Source: Geomonas subterranea
GTDB taxonomy: Bacteria > Desulfobacterota > Desulfuromonadia > Geobacterales > Geobacteraceae
DNA length: 64,000 bases
Assembly: GCF_019063845.1 (NCBI RefSeq)
Contig: NZ_CP077683.1
Span: 868,001-932,000 of the forward strand
Direction: 5' to 3'
Shown here piece after piece: positions 55,589 through 64,000 of the stretch. The translations under genes and the position numbers were made by a program. How positions within the stretch are numbered: position 1 is the stretch's first letter; each line of letters begins with the position of its first letter. A model generated the notes under the pieces. The model was given only the letters and a program-made list of their open reading frames with translations. It searched no databases and was not told where the DNA came from.

Positions 55589-57892
55589 ATGCCGATCATA
55601 ACGCTCGCGCCAGACGGGTCGCTCAGACTTCCGGAACAGCTCAGGGATGCCCTGAAGCTCGCTCCCGGCGATCAGGTCAGCGTGGAGATCGTCGAAGGCA
55701 CTCTCCGCGTCACCAGGCACGTCCCTGCTAAACCCGTCAAATCCGTCAAGTCTGCAACAGCCGCCACCGTTTCCGTCCCCGAAGAACTGAAGACCCCGAT
55801 GACCGCCATCAAGGGGGTGGGGCCCAAGCTCGCCGATCTTCTGGCGAAAAAGGGGATCGCCACGGTCGAGGATGCCCTCTACATCCTCCCCAACCGCTAC
55901 GAGGACCGGCGCCAGTTGAAGCGGATCGTGGAACTGCGCCCCGGCAATTCCGAGGCCTTCTTCGCCACCGTGGTCTCCGCCGAGGCGCAGGTCACCAAGG
56001 GGGGGAGACGCTACTTCGAGGCTATCGTCCGTGACGAGACCGGCAGTCTGCCGCTCAAGTGGTTCAACTTCCATCCCAACTTCTTGAAGAAGCAGTTCAC
56101 CCCGGGCAGGCGCGGTATCTTCATCGGCGACGTTTCCCAGTTCGGCTTCCAGCGCGAGATGCACCACCCCGAGGTGGAGTGGGCCGGTGAGGGGGAGGAT
56201 GTCGAGCAGGTCATGGCGCGCGACCCGGAGAACTTCGGCCGGATCATTCCCGTTTATCCGCTTACCGAAGGGGTGAGCCAGAAGATCATGCGCCGCATCA
56301 TGCGCGACGCCGTGCCCCGTTACAGCCGCTACGTGAAGGAGGCGCTCCCGGAGGATCTTTTACGCCGGCACCGCCTCCTGAGCCTCCCGGTGGCGCTCAG
56401 GGAAGCGCACCAGCCCGATCCTTCCACTTCCCTTGCCGATCTTAACAGCGGGCGCTCCGCGGCGCACCGCTCGCTCGCCTTCGACGAGCTGTTCTTCCTG
56501 CAGCTTGGGCTCGCCATGAAGAAGCGCGGCATCGCGCTCGAGGACGGCATCAGCTTCCAGGTGAGCCACCGCTACACCAAGGAACTTCTCAAGCTGCTCC
56601 CTTTCAGCCTGACCGGCGCGCAGAAGCGCGTGCTCTCCGAGATCAAGGAGGACATGATCGCGCCGCACCCGATGCACCGCCTGGTGCAGGGGGATGTCGG
56701 CTGCGGCAAGACGCTTGTCGCCCTCATGGCCGCCCTCATCTGCGTGGAGAACGACTACCAGGTCGCCATCATGGCGCCGACGGAGCTTTTGGCCGAGCAG
56801 CATTACCTCAACATCCATGGCTACTGCGAAAAGCTCGGCATCCCGGTCGCGCTTTTGACCGCCAGCATCAAGGGGAAGGGCGACACCCTGGAGAAAATAG
56901 CGTCCGGAGCGACCCGCATCGTGGTGGGTACTCACGCCATGATCCAGGACAAGGTCGAGTTCCACCGGCTGGGGCTGGGTATCATCGACGAGCAGCACCG
57001 CTTCGGCGTGGTGCAGCGCGCCCTCTTGAAGAAGAAGGGAGCGAATCCGGACATCCTGGTCATGACCGCGACTCCGATCCCGCGCACCCTTTCCATGACC
57101 GTTTTCGGCGACCTCTCCCTCTCCGTAATCGACGAGTTGCCGCCGGGACGGACGCCCATCGAGACGCGCATGGTGCGCGAGTCGCGCCGCCGCGAGGTCT
57201 ACTCCCTGGTGCGCGAGGAGGTCGGGAAGGGGAGGCAGGCCTACGTGATCTACCCCCTCGTCGAGGAGTCCGAGAAGATAGACCTGAAGGCCGCCGTGCA
57301 GATGGCCGAGCACCTCGCCCAGGACGTCTTCCCGGACCTGCGTGTCGCCGTGCTGCACGGCAGGATGAGCGCCGCGGAGAAAGAAGCGGTGATGAAGGGA
57401 TTCAAGGCGGGTGAGACCGATATCCTGGTGTCCACCACGGTCATCGAGGTCGGCATCGACGTCCCTAACGCCACGGTGATGGTGATCGAGCACGCGGAGC
57501 GCTTCGGGCTCTCGCAGTTGCACCAGTTGCGCGGCAGGGTAGGGCGCGGCAGCCAGCGCTCGCGCTGCATCCTGCTCGCGGGTGACAGGCTTTCCGAGGA
57601 TGGCCAGAAGCGGCTGGAAGTGATGGTGAAGAGCTCGGACGGCTTCGTCATTGCCGAGGCGGACCTGCAGATCCGCGGGCCGGGCGACTTCCTGGGGACC
57701 AGGCAAGCGGGGCTTCCCGAGTTGCGCGTAGCAGACATCCTGCGCGACGGCGGCGTCCTGGAGCAGGCGCGCAAAGAGGCCTTTGCCCTGGTCGAAAAGG
57801 ATCCCGAACTGGACCAGCCGGGACATGAACGGCTGCGTGGAGAGCTGATGCTGCGTTGGGGCGGAAGGCTTGAGCTCGCTTCGATCGGGTAA
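55589..57892 (+). CDS. recG: ATP-dependent DNA helicase RecG with extra N-terminal AbrB-like domain
   Basis: This 767-residue helicase remodels stalled forks. The N-terminal about 45 residues (MPIITLAPDGSLRLPEQLRD, LKLAPGDQVSVEIVEGTLRV) look like an AbrB/SpoVT swapped-hairpin domain, followed by a Lys/Val/Ala linker. The usual RecG start appears near residue 70 (MTAIKGVGPKLADLLAKKGI). Wedge OB fold, then helicase motifs: VQGDVGCGKT (Walker A), APTELLAEQH, IIDEQHRFG, MTATPIPRTL, STTVIEVGIDVPNA and HQLRGRVGRG. No ribosome site precedes ATG 55589, which lies directly behind a terminator T-run, so the N-terminus needs proof; an internal ATG at 55799 would give a standard RecG. Confidence 0.9.
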   Translation: MPIITLAPDGSLRLPEQLRDALKLAPGDQVSVEIVEGTLRVTRHVPAKPVKSVKSATAATVSVPEELKTPMTAIKGVGPKLADLLAKKGIATVEDALYILPNRYEDRRQLKRIVELRPGNSEAFFATVVSAEAQVTKGGRRYFEAIVRDETGSLPLKWFNFHPNFLKKQFTPGRRGIFIGDVSQFGFQREMHHPEVEWAGEGEDVEQVMARDPENFGRIIPVYPLTEGVSQKIMRRIMRDAVPRYSRYVKEALPEDLLRRHRLLSLPVALREAHQPDPSTSLADLNSGRSAAHRSLAFDELFFLQLGLAMKKRGIALEDGISFQVSHRYTKELLKLLPFSLTGAQKRVLSEIKEDMIAPHPMHRLVQGDVGCGKTLVALMAALICVENDYQVAIMAPTELLAEQHYLNIHGYCEKLGIPVALLTASIKGKGDTLEKIASGATRIVVGTHAMIQDKVEFHRLGLGIIDEQHRFGVVQRALLKKKGANPDILVMTATPIPRTLSMTVFGDLSLSVIDELPPGRTPIETRMVRESRRREVYSLVREEVGKGRQAYVIYPLVEESEKIDLKAAVQMAEHLAQDVFPDLRVAVLHGRMSAAEKEAVMKGFKAGETDILVSTTVIEVGIDVPNATVMVIEHAERFGLSQLHQLRGRVGRGSQRSRCILLAGDRLSEDGQKRLEVMVKSSDGFVIAEADLQIRGPGDFLGTRQAGLPELRVADILRDGGVLEQARKEAFALVEKDPELDQPGHERLRGELMLRWGGRLELASIG

Positions 57893-57897
57893 GCGAT

Positions 57898-58683
57898 ATG
57901 GAGAGAGAAGGTACCTTGAATAGAACCGGTAGGGACATGGTCACCCTCGACGACGTTTCGTTCTCGGGGCGCAGTGCTGATGGAGGCATCGTCACGTTGC
58001 TCGACGCTGTTTCCTTTTCTGCGAAGGTCGCAGAAATAACGGCCATCATCGGCCCATCGGGCGGGGGGAAGAGCACGTTGATCCGCCTGATCAACCGGCT
58101 CACGGAGCCGAGCCAAGGGCGGATATCGGTCGGGGGAACAGACATCTCCACCATGGACCCGCTCGAGTTGCGCCGCCTGGTGGCGCTGGTGCCGCAGAAG
58201 CCGTTCATGTTCGAAGGGACGGTGCTCGACAACCTGCAGATCCCATTTCGTTACCGGCACGAGACTCCGCCTGCTGCACAAAGCCCCGAAGTCGCGGAGG
58301 TGTTGGCGCTGGCGCGGCTGGACCGGGAACTGCTGGAACGCGACGCGCGTTCCCTGTCGCTCGGACAGCAGCAGCGGGTGGGAGTGGCCCGGGCTCTCAT
58401 CACCAAGCCCCGGGTGCTCCTTTTGGACGAGCCGACCAGTGCGCTGGACCGCAGGACTTCGGACGCGCTCGCCGCCACCCTGCGCGAGATCTGCCACGGC
58501 AAAAACCTCACCATGATCATGGTGACTCACGATCTGCGCCTGACGGAAAAGGTGGCTGACTACTGTTTCTACCTCGAGGCGGGAAGGATACTGGAACAGG
58601 GGAGGGCTGCCGAATTGCTGGCGCACCCGGCGAGCATTGAGCTTAAGAGGTTCCTGTCGGAGCCTGCGGACCAGGAGGGGTAG
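57898..58683 (+). CDS. fetA: ABC transporter ATP-binding protein, FetA (YbbL) type
   Basis: This 261-residue ATPase has Walker A IIGPSGGGKST (about 52-62), Q-loop VPQKPF, signature LSLGQQQRVGVARAL, Walker B VLLLDEPTSALD and H-loop VTHDLRLTE. It is the partner of a FetB-type permease encoded next (gap 0). In E. coli FetAB exports iron and relieves peroxide stress; relatives are annotated as phosphate or metal transporters. The start could be ATG 57937 (MVTLDDVSF), which has AGGGAC upstream and trims an unaligned 13-residue extension. Confidence 0.88.
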   Translation: MEREGTLNRTGRDMVTLDDVSFSGRSADGGIVTLLDAVSFSAKVAEITAIIGPSGGGKSTLIRLINRLTEPSQGRISVGGTDISTMDPLELRRLVALVPQKPFMFEGTVLDNLQIPFRYRHETPPAAQSPEVAEVLALARLDRELLERDARSLSLGQQQRVGVARALITKPRVLLLDEPTSALDRRTSDALAATLREICHGKNLTMIMVTHDLRLTEKVADYCFYLEAGRILEQGRAAELLAHPASIELKRFLSEPADQEG

Positions 58684-59469
58684 ATGGATAATCAGGGCTT
58701 GGTGAATCTGGGCATCCTCGATCTGGTTGTTGCCTACAGTTTGGTGCTGCTCGCGATCGGGCTCGCGAAGCTGAAGCGGATCGGCCAGGAAGGGCAGATG
58801 CTCTGGGCTTCGCTGCGCATGGTGTTCCAACTGCTGGCGGTGGGCTACCTGCTCCATTTCATCTTCGCCGTGCAGCACCCGTTGCCGGTACTGGCTATCC
58901 TCCTGGTCATGGGAGGTTTTTCGCTGCAGGTGATCGGTGCGCGCATCAAGCGCAAGATGCCGCGTTTCTACCAGGTGGTTGGCGGCGCTTTATTGATCGG
59001 CTGCGGGGGCGTCACCTTCGTCTTCTGCTCGCTGGTGGTGCATTACTCACCGTGGTACGACCCGCGCTACCTGATTCCGCTGGCCGGGATGATCATCGGC
59101 AACTCCATGAACGGTGCGAGTCTCGCCGCCGAACGCCTGGGGGCGGAGATGCGGGAGCGGCGCGAGGAGATTGAGACCGCTCTCTGTCTCGGGGCTAGTG
59201 CGCGCCAGGCGGCGAAACCGGCGCTCCGCAACGCCTTCCGCGCAGCCATCATGCCGACTGCCAACACCATGGCCGCCATGGGGATCGTCTCCCTGCCGGG
59301 GATGATGACCGGCCAGATCCTTTCCGGCACCGAACCGATGGTGGCGGTTCGTTACCAGGTTGCCATCATGTGCGCCATCACCGGTGCCGTTGCGATTACG
59401 GCGTACCTGATCGTCACGCAGGGCTACCGGCGCTACTTCACGAAGGCGCAGCAATTGGAGCAGTGGTAG
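58684..59469 (+). CDS. fetB: ABC transporter permease, FetB (YbbM/UPF0014) type
   Basis: This 261-residue membrane protein has about seven hydrophobic segments. Family motifs: QLLAVGYLLHFIF, PLAGMIIGNSMNGASLAAERL, ETALCLGASARQAAKPALRNAFR (the EAA-like cytoplasmic loop) and LPGMMTGQILSGTEPMVAVRYQ. It starts 1 bp after the fetA stop. It most likely exports iron with FetA; the metal cannot be fixed from sequence. Confidence 0.9.
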   Translation: MDNQGLVNLGILDLVVAYSLVLLAIGLAKLKRIGQEGQMLWASLRMVFQLLAVGYLLHFIFAVQHPLPVLAILLVMGGFSLQVIGARIKRKMPRFYQVVGGALLIGCGGVTFVFCSLVVHYSPWYDPRYLIPLAGMIIGNSMNGASLAAERLGAEMRERREEIETALCLGASARQAAKPALRNAFRAAIMPTANTMAAMGIVSLPGMMTGQILSGTEPMVAVRYQVAIMCAITGAVAITAYLIVTQGYRRYFTKAQQLEQW

Positions 59470-59540
59470 GTTCACAATTCGGGCCTGAGTTGGGGATCTG
59501 GTCGGAATGCGCAAATCACATCGAGAATGCACAGATCATG

Positions 59541-59682
59541 ACGACAGTTGATCAAGTCCCGATGAGACTTGACCAACTCGCAAGAAGACTTGACCAACTC
59601 GCAAGGAGACTTGGGCAACTCGCAAGAAGACTTGGGCAACTCGCGACGAGAGTTGTGCACGTCTCGCGGAAACTCGTGCAAT
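59541..59682. repeat. Second 21-bp tandem repeat array, about seven units
   Basis: The GACTTG word (or a one- or two-base variant) recurs at 59545, 59566, 59587, 59608, 59629, 59650 and 59671, an exact 21-bp period. The core unit is GACTTGACCAACTCGCAAG plus two bases. Several frames on both strands stay open; one reads RLDQLAR heptads, another ELPKSSC, but no start and ribosome site fits. It lies in the 59470-59960 gap, which otherwise holds only a terminator. It is unrelated in sequence to the array at 803, but shares its unit length and copy number. Confidence 0.88.
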
Positions 59683-59835
59683 TTTAAGGAAACCTTGCAG
59701 GACTCCGGGGAGGACTTGACCTCTACTCGTACCAAGACGACCCAGGTGGGGTGCTGGATTGCAGGATGAAGTTGCTGCGGTTGAAAATGGGGCTGCTGAA
59801 AGCTAATGTGCCTGCAGCACGTTATCGAAACCGAC

Positions 59836-59870
59836 GAAGGGGCGCTGATAGCAGTCAGCGCCCCTTCTTT
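59836..59870. terminator. Terminator upstream of the convergent threonine aldolase gene
   Basis: GAAGGGGCGCTGA (59836-59848) pairs with TCAGCGCCCCTTC (59855-59867) and TTT follows. It could end transcription from either side. Confidence 0.75.
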
Positions 59871-59960
59871 CGTGGGGGGATGTCAATAGCTTCAGGCCGA
59901 TGGCTGAGTTGAAAGGGGCGTTCCACTAGAGGGACAGGCACCTGACGGAGCCAGTCCCTT

Positions 59961-61013
59961 CTAAACGACTGCCTTGATGTCAGCCACGAGGTTGGCGACC
60001 TCCTCGACCTTGGTGTCCCAGGAGCACATGAAGCGGGCGCCGCCGGACCCGATGAAGGTGTAGAAGTGCCAGCCCCGGGCTCTGAGACGTTCCAGCGCGT
60101 CCGGTGCCATCTCCAGGAAAACGGAGTTGGCCTGGCTCTCGAACATGATGCGGACCTGCGGTATCTTTTTGATCTCGTTGGCCAAAAGACGTGCACAGCT
60201 GTTGGCGTGCGCGGCATTTCTCAGCCATGCGCCGCTTTCCAGCATCCCGATCCAGGGGGCGGTGAGGAAGCGCATTTTGGAGGCCAGCTGTCCGGCCTGC
60301 TTGCAGCGGTAGTCGAACTCGTAGGCCAACTGCTTGTTGAAGAAGACCACGGCCTCGCCCACGGCGAAGCCGTTCTTGGTCCCACCGAAGGTGAGAACAT
60401 CGACACCCGCCTGCCAGCTGATCTCCTTGGGCGTGACGCTCAAGGCTGCCACCGCGTTCGCGAAACGCGCGCCGTCCATATGTACCCTCAGGTCGAATCT
60501 TTTCGCCAACTCCCCTATCGCCTGCAGTTCCTCTACCGAATAAAGAGTCCCCAGTTCAGTCGCCTGCGTGATGCTGAGCGCCCGCGCCTTGGGATAGTGG
60601 ATATCGCTGCGTTTGGTGATGGTGTGCTCGACGGCGTCGAGGTTGATCTTGCCGTTATCGCCGGGAACGAGCAGCACCTTGGTGCCGTTGGAGAAGAACT
60701 CCGAAGCGCCGCACTCGTCCGTCTCGATGTGCGCCATCTCGTGGCATACGATGGAGTGGTAGGACTGGCACAGAGATGCCAGCGCCAGCGAGTTGGCGGC
60801 GGTACCGTTGAAGACGAAGAAGACTTCGCAGTCCGTCTCGAAAACCTCCCGGATCTTCTCGCATGCCTGGGCTGTCCAGCGGTCATCACCGTAGGAGCTG
60901 GCCAGCCCGCTGTTGGCCTCAGCCATCGCCTGCCATGCCTCGGCGCAGATCCCTGCGTAGTTGTCGCTGGCGAAATGGTGCTTGAGCTCGCTGTGATCTC
61001 CTGTGTTTATCAT
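59961..61013 (-). CDS. ltaE: Low-specificity L-threonine aldolase
   Basis: This 350-residue PLP enzyme of fold type I cleaves L-threonine or L-allo-threonine to glycine and acetaldehyde. Features: FVFNGTAANSLAL, HIETDECGASEFFSNGTKVL, LSITQATELGTLYS, VHMDGARFANAVAAL and the PLP lysine in LTFGGTKNGF. Its length is that of the beta-eliminating-lyase-related aldolases. It is monocistronic. Confidence 0.93.
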   Translation of the reverse strand: MINTGDHSELKHHFASDNYAGICAEAWQAMAEANSGLASSYGDDRWTAQACEKIREVFETDCEVFFVFNGTAANSLALASLCQSYHSIVCHEMAHIETDECGASEFFSNGTKVLLVPGDNGKINLDAVEHTITKRSDIHYPKARALSITQATELGTLYSVEELQAIGELAKRFDLRVHMDGARFANAVAALSVTPKEISWQAGVDVLTFGGTKNGFAVGEAVVFFNKQLAYEFDYRCKQAGQLASKMRFLTAPWIGMLESGAWLRNAAHANSCARLLANEIKKIPQVRIMFESQANSVFLEMAPDALERLRARGWHFYTFIGSGGARFMCSWDTKVEEVANLVADIKAVV

Positions 61014-61120
61014 TACGTCCCCTTTTGGCGCGGCATGTGCGCCCCTTGTGCGTGTGCCGGTATGGCTAGGGCAAAAAAATTATTATAAGGAGAAACCTGT
61101 GTCAACCGATAACTTACCGG

Positions 61121-62017
61121 TCACCCTTCGGCGGCAACGCTCACGCTCGTCTCGCTCACGTCGCTATCGGGGAGCAGTTCGGAAACGATCATCCCGGCGA
61201 GGATCAAGGCAGCGCCCAGGAAACCGAGGATCCCGAGCCTCTCGCCGGCAGCGTAGTAGGCGTAGGCCGCGGCAAAGACCGGTTCGGTGCAGAATATGAG
61301 CGCAGTATGGGCGGGGCTGATCCATTTCTGCATGGTGGTCTGCACCAAAAAGGCGAAAATGGTCGCGATAAGCACGCAGACCACCAGGGTCCAGAGCAGT
61401 CCCGGGTGCCAGACAAAGACCTCCTGCCCGCGAAGGCCCGCCGTTGCCAGGCTCAAGATCCCGACAACCGAGAGTTGGAGGGTCGTCAAGAGGTAAACGT
61501 CGCTGTCGGCATGGCGGGCGAAGTGGCTGGTATAGAGGAGGTGCAGCGCGACGCACGCCCCGCAGACGGCTCCCAGGATATCGCCTACGTTGAAGCTCAG
61601 GCTGCCGTCGGTGCAGAGCAGGAACAAGCCGGGAGTTGCCAGACCGACCCCCCACCTGATGCCCGGGCCGACGGAATGCCGGAAGATGGCCGCACCGAAG
61701 ATCGGCACGAGGAGGACACTGAGGCCGGTCAGAAAGCCCGTGTTCGATGCGCTGGTGTACTTCAAGGCCACGGTCTGGAAGGCGTAGGAAGCAAATAAGA
61801 GAATTCCAAGAATGAATCCGTGTGTGAGTAATCTAATATTTATTCTATTAGTGCGCGTTAAAGCGACAGGCAGCATGATTGCAGCGGCGATTAAAAATCT
61901 TTGAGATAGAAAAACGAATACGTCAACTTTGCTGATTGCGTCCTTCACCACAGTGAATGTTACGCCCCAGAAGAACGTCGTTATCAAAAGAAGTATACCC
62001 GCTCGAATTTTTTTCAT
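61121..62017 (-). CDS. DMT-family (EamA) transporter
   Basis: This 298-residue protein has ten predicted membrane segments in two EamA repeats: LLLITTFFWGVTFTVVKDAI at the N-terminus, and a second repeat near VGDILGAVCGACVALHLLY. The start at MKKIRAGILLL has TTGGGA upstream; the upstream ATG 62077 lies in an AT-rich leader. It probably exports amino acids or metabolites. It is divergent from an amino-acid ABC transporter. Confidence 0.88.
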   Translation of the reverse strand: MKKIRAGILLLITTFFWGVTFTVVKDAISKVDVFVFLSQRFLIAAAIMLPVALTRTNRINIRLLTHGFILGILLFASYAFQTVALKYTSASNTGFLTGLSVLLVPIFGAAIFRHSVGPGIRWGVGLATPGLFLLCTDGSLSFNVGDILGAVCGACVALHLLYTSHFARHADSDVYLLTTLQLSVVGILSLATAGLRGQEVFVWHPGLLWTLVVCVLIATIFAFLVQTTMQKWISPAHTALIFCTEPVFAAAYAYYAAGERLGILGFLGAALILAGMIVSELLPDSDVSETSVSVAAEG

Positions 62018-62122
62018 AGATCCCAAAGTATTTTTGACCTCATAAAACCTTGAATTCACTAAATTGTGGTATGACAAGTTAACATGAGCTTAAAACGAGC
62101 GCAACGCCAAATTAATAAGTGG

Positions 62123-62151
62123 TTGACAAGAGACTGGAATAGCTTTAAAAG
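62123..62151 (+). promoter_or_regulatory. Sigma-70 promoter of the amino-acid transporter operon
   Basis: TTGACA (62123-62128) and TAAAAG (62146-62151) are 17 bp apart, with a 55-nt AT-rich leader before the ribosome site TGGAGGAAGC. Confidence 0.75.
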
Positions 62152-62213
62152 TATGCGGCGAAAAGCTAAATGGTGTATTCCGTTTAATATTAAAGACAAT
62201 TTATGGAGGAAGC

Positions 62214-62957
62214 ATGAAAGCACTTCGTACTCTGACTGCAGTTTTGGCTATGGGACTCTGTTTTGTATCCGCGGCTTTCGCCGCTCCGAAGGCGATCACC
62301 GTCGCGTCCGATGCAACCTGGCCGCCGATGGAATTCGTTGACGCCAACAAGAAGATCGTCGGTTTCGACATCGACTTCATGACCGCTGTCGCCAAAGAGG
62401 CAGGCCTGCAGGTCACCTTCAAGAACACCGCCTGGGACGGCATCTTTGCCGGTGTGGAAGCTGGCCAGTATGACGCCATCATCTCCTCGGTCACCATCAC
62501 CCCGGAGCGCCAGGCCAAGTACGATTTCACCACCCCGTATGTCCAGATCGGCCAGATCCTGGTAGTGCCGAAGGCCGAGAAGGGGACCAAGATCGCGGAC
62601 CTGAAAGGCAAGAAGGTTGGCGCGCAGATCGGCACCACCGGCGCGATGGAGGTCAAGAAGGTTGCCGGCGTCGAGCTTAAGACCTACGACGAAGTCGGCC
62701 TCGCTTTCGAGGACATGGCTGCCGGCCGCATCGCCGGTGTGGTCTGCGACGAGCCGACCGCCATCACCTACGCTCTGCAGAAGAAGGAGTACAGCTCCAA
62801 GTTCAAGATCGTGGGCAAGTCCTTCACCAAAGAGGCCTACGGCATCGTGGTCAAAAAGGGCAACAAGGACCTGGTGGCCCAGCTGAACAAGGGGATCGCA
62901 GCAGTCCAGAAAAAGAAGATCGACCTTCAGCTGAAGAAAAAGTGGCAGCTTAAGTAA
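62214..62957 (+). CDS. Amino-acid ABC transporter substrate-binding protein
   Basis: This 247-residue periplasmic protein has a signal peptide (about 1-23, VLAMGLCFVSAAFAAP). Family 3 binding-protein signatures: VASDATWPPMEFVDANKKIVGFDIDFM (read as two parts), AGQYDAIISSVTITPERQAKYDFTTPY and IGTTGAMEVKK. It delivers a polar amino acid to the membrane complex. It is separated from its permease gene by a hairpin terminator, so it can be made in excess. Confidence 0.93.
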   Translation: MKALRTLTAVLAMGLCFVSAAFAAPKAITVASDATWPPMEFVDANKKIVGFDIDFMTAVAKEAGLQVTFKNTAWDGIFAGVEAGQYDAIISSVTITPERQAKYDFTTPYVQIGQILVVPKAEKGTKIADLKGKKVGAQIGTTGAMEVKKVAGVELKTYDEVGLAFEDMAAGRIAGVVCDEPTAITYALQKKEYSSKFKIVGKSFTKEAYGIVVKKGNKDLVAQLNKGIAAVQKKKIDLQLKKKWQLK

Positions 62958-62965
62958 CACCCCTC

Positions 62966-63028
62966 AAAGCTCCTGCAGAACGGAAAGACTACCCGACAGT
63001 AGTAACCGATTCTGCAGGAGCTTTCTTT
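62966..63028 (+). terminator. Partial terminator between binding protein and permease
   Basis: AAAGCTCCTGCAGAA (62966-62980) pairs with TTCTGCAGGAGCTTT (63010-63024), then CTTT. Its position within the operon suggests that it lowers downstream transcription. Confidence 0.75.
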
Positions 63029-63099
63029 AAACAGAAACCGCAGCAGCAGCGCATCAACAAAAGCCGGCACCAACCGGCCCGGGACGGTAACAAAAAAGC

Positions 63100-63885
63100 A
63101 TGAGCACTGAAGCAAAGAAGCAGATCATCGATGTAGGGGACGGCGCCGCCATTCCCCGTAAAAGCGACCGCGGCCTGTTCACCGCCTGGCGCATAGCGTT
63201 CTTTGGCGCCATCGGCACCATCGCCTACCTGGTCTGGAGCAAGCCGGACCCGTACCTCAACATTCTCAAGTTCGTGCCCGACGGCATCGCGGTTACCTTC
63301 CAGGTGACCCTCGGGGCGATACTCCTGGCCATCGTCATCGGCCTCATCACCGGCCTTGGCCGTATCTCCAAGAACCGCTTCTTCAACGGCGTCGCCTCCC
63401 TGTACGTGGAGGTCATCCGTGGCATCCCGCTGCTGGTGCAGATCTTCTACATCTACTACGCGCTCGGCACCATCGTAAAGGTCCCGGCCATCCTTTCCGC
63501 CATCATCGCCATGGCCGTCTGCTATGGCGCCTACATGGGCGAGGTGGTACGCGCCGGAATCGAGTCCATCGCCAAGGGACAGCGTGAAGCGGCCCTCTCC
63601 CTCGGGATGAACGGCCGTCAGACCATGATCCACGTCATCCTCCCCCAGGCGGTGAAGGTGATCCTCCCGCCGGTGGGCAACGAATTCATCGCCCTTTTGA
63701 AGGATTCCTCGCTGGTTTCCATCATCGCCGTCGCAGACCTTTTGCGTCGCGGCCGCGAGTACGCCTCCGAGTCCTTCACCTATTTTGAGACCTACACGGT
63801 CATCGCGCTGATCTACCTGATCATCACCTTGTTCTTCTCGAAGATCATCGGCGTAATGGAGGAGCGTGTCAGTGTCAATAAATAG
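63100..63885 (+). CDS. Amino-acid ABC transporter permease (HisM/GlnP type)
   Basis: This 261-residue membrane protein has an N-terminal soluble segment (about 1-28) and five or six membrane helices. The family region GIAVTFQVTLGAILLAIVIG, VIRGIPLLVQIFYIYYAL, the EAA loop GQREAALSLGMNGRQTMIHVILPQA (read as two parts) and GNEFIALLKDSSLVSIIAV is complete. It works with the binding protein upstream and the ATPase that begins 10 bp later. Confidence 0.94.
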   Translation: MSTEAKKQIIDVGDGAAIPRKSDRGLFTAWRIAFFGAIGTIAYLVWSKPDPYLNILKFVPDGIAVTFQVTLGAILLAIVIGLITGLGRISKNRFFNGVASLYVEVIRGIPLLVQIFYIYYALGTIVKVPAILSAIIAMAVCYGAYMGEVVRAGIESIAKGQREAALSLGMNGRQTMIHVILPQAVKVILPPVGNEFIALLKDSSLVSIIAVADLLRRGREYASESFTYFETYTVIALIYLIITLFFSKIIGVMEERVSVNK

Positions 63886-63895
63886 CCGCAGGAAA

Positions 63896-64000
63896 ATGGT
63901 AGAGGCAAAAGAGATCATCAAGGTCTACGGTTCCTTCCGGGCCCTGGACCGTGTCTCAGTAGATGTTTATGACGGCGAGAAGGTGGTCATCATCGGTCCT
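63896..64000 (+). CDS. Amino-acid ABC transporter ATP-binding protein (5' part, cut by window end)
   Basis: The first 35 codons read MVEAKEIIKVYGSFRALDRV, then SVDVYDGEKVVIIGP, the strand before the Walker A loop. GCAGGAAA precedes ATG at 63896. It completes the binding protein-permease-ATPase set; the rest lies beyond the window. Confidence 0.9.
   Translation, partial: MVEAKEIIKVYGSFRALDRVSVDVYDGEKVVIIGP

Overview
The window is GC-rich, gene-dense DNA from a Geobacter-type anaerobe (Geobacterales, Desulfobacterota; Geomonas or Citrifermentans-like). The evidence is two GEMM-I riboswitches of the Geobacter 3',3'-cGAMP type, a PrsK/PrsR exosortase regulatory pair, a bacteriohemerythrin, two large chemoreceptors, DUF1858 proteins and several intergenic repeat families. 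No transposase, integrase of a mobile element, phage gene, rRNA or CRISPR array is visible. One tRNA (Cys, GCA) is present. Species identity is inference.

1-5.5 kb: a cytosolic Fn3 protein, a 21-bp tandem array, then two paralogous secreted Fn3/Ig-repeat proteins. Each paralogue sits behind its own cGAMP-type riboswitch with an overlapping terminator. The second ends in a dockerin-like segment and is followed by a cohesin-like lipoprotein. A perfect TGTGA-N6-TCACA site lies before the first riboswitch, and a Crp/Fnr regulator with a CRP-like recognition helix lies downstream. This is the most interesting part of the window: a second-messenger-controlled surface module.

5.7-15.7 kb: exosortase, EpsI, PrsK kinase and PrsR sigma-54 activator, then a small zinc-finger protein and a chemoreceptor with two Cys-rich PAS domains. 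After these comes a secreted protein with an exosortase-type C-terminal tail and a sigma-54 promoter, a plausible substrate and target of the upstream cassette.

15.7-26.4 kb: a rhodanese plus an Fe-S/VTT fusion protein; transglycosylase-pgsA-tRNA-Cys; then nadB, chorismate mutase, an orphan DAHP-synthase regulatory domain, glnD and xerD, packed as one operon.

26.4-45.2 kb: mostly housekeeping genes: phosphoglycerate mutase family, aminotransferase, lepA-lepB, a chemoreceptor with a sigma-28 promoter, ornithine cyclodeaminase-like protein plus arginase (arginine to proline), carbonic anhydrase, malic enzyme and its neighbouring cupin regulator, rsmD-coaD, dgt, bacteriohemerythrin and yhbY.

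45.4-57.9 kb: a pyrimidine cluster, pyrR-pyrB-pyrC-carA-(radical SAM)-carB-greA, preceded by a recognisable PyrR attenuator and peppered with palindromic repeats; then a DUF1858 protein and recG with an extra N-terminal AbrB-like domain.

57.9-64 kb: a FetA/FetB-type exporter, a second 21-bp array, threonine aldolase, a DMT transporter, and the start of an amino-acid ABC transporter cut by the window end. Starts were moved inward wherever a Shine-Dalgarno site and family alignment favoured it. All functional calls are from reading the sequence; no database search was run.
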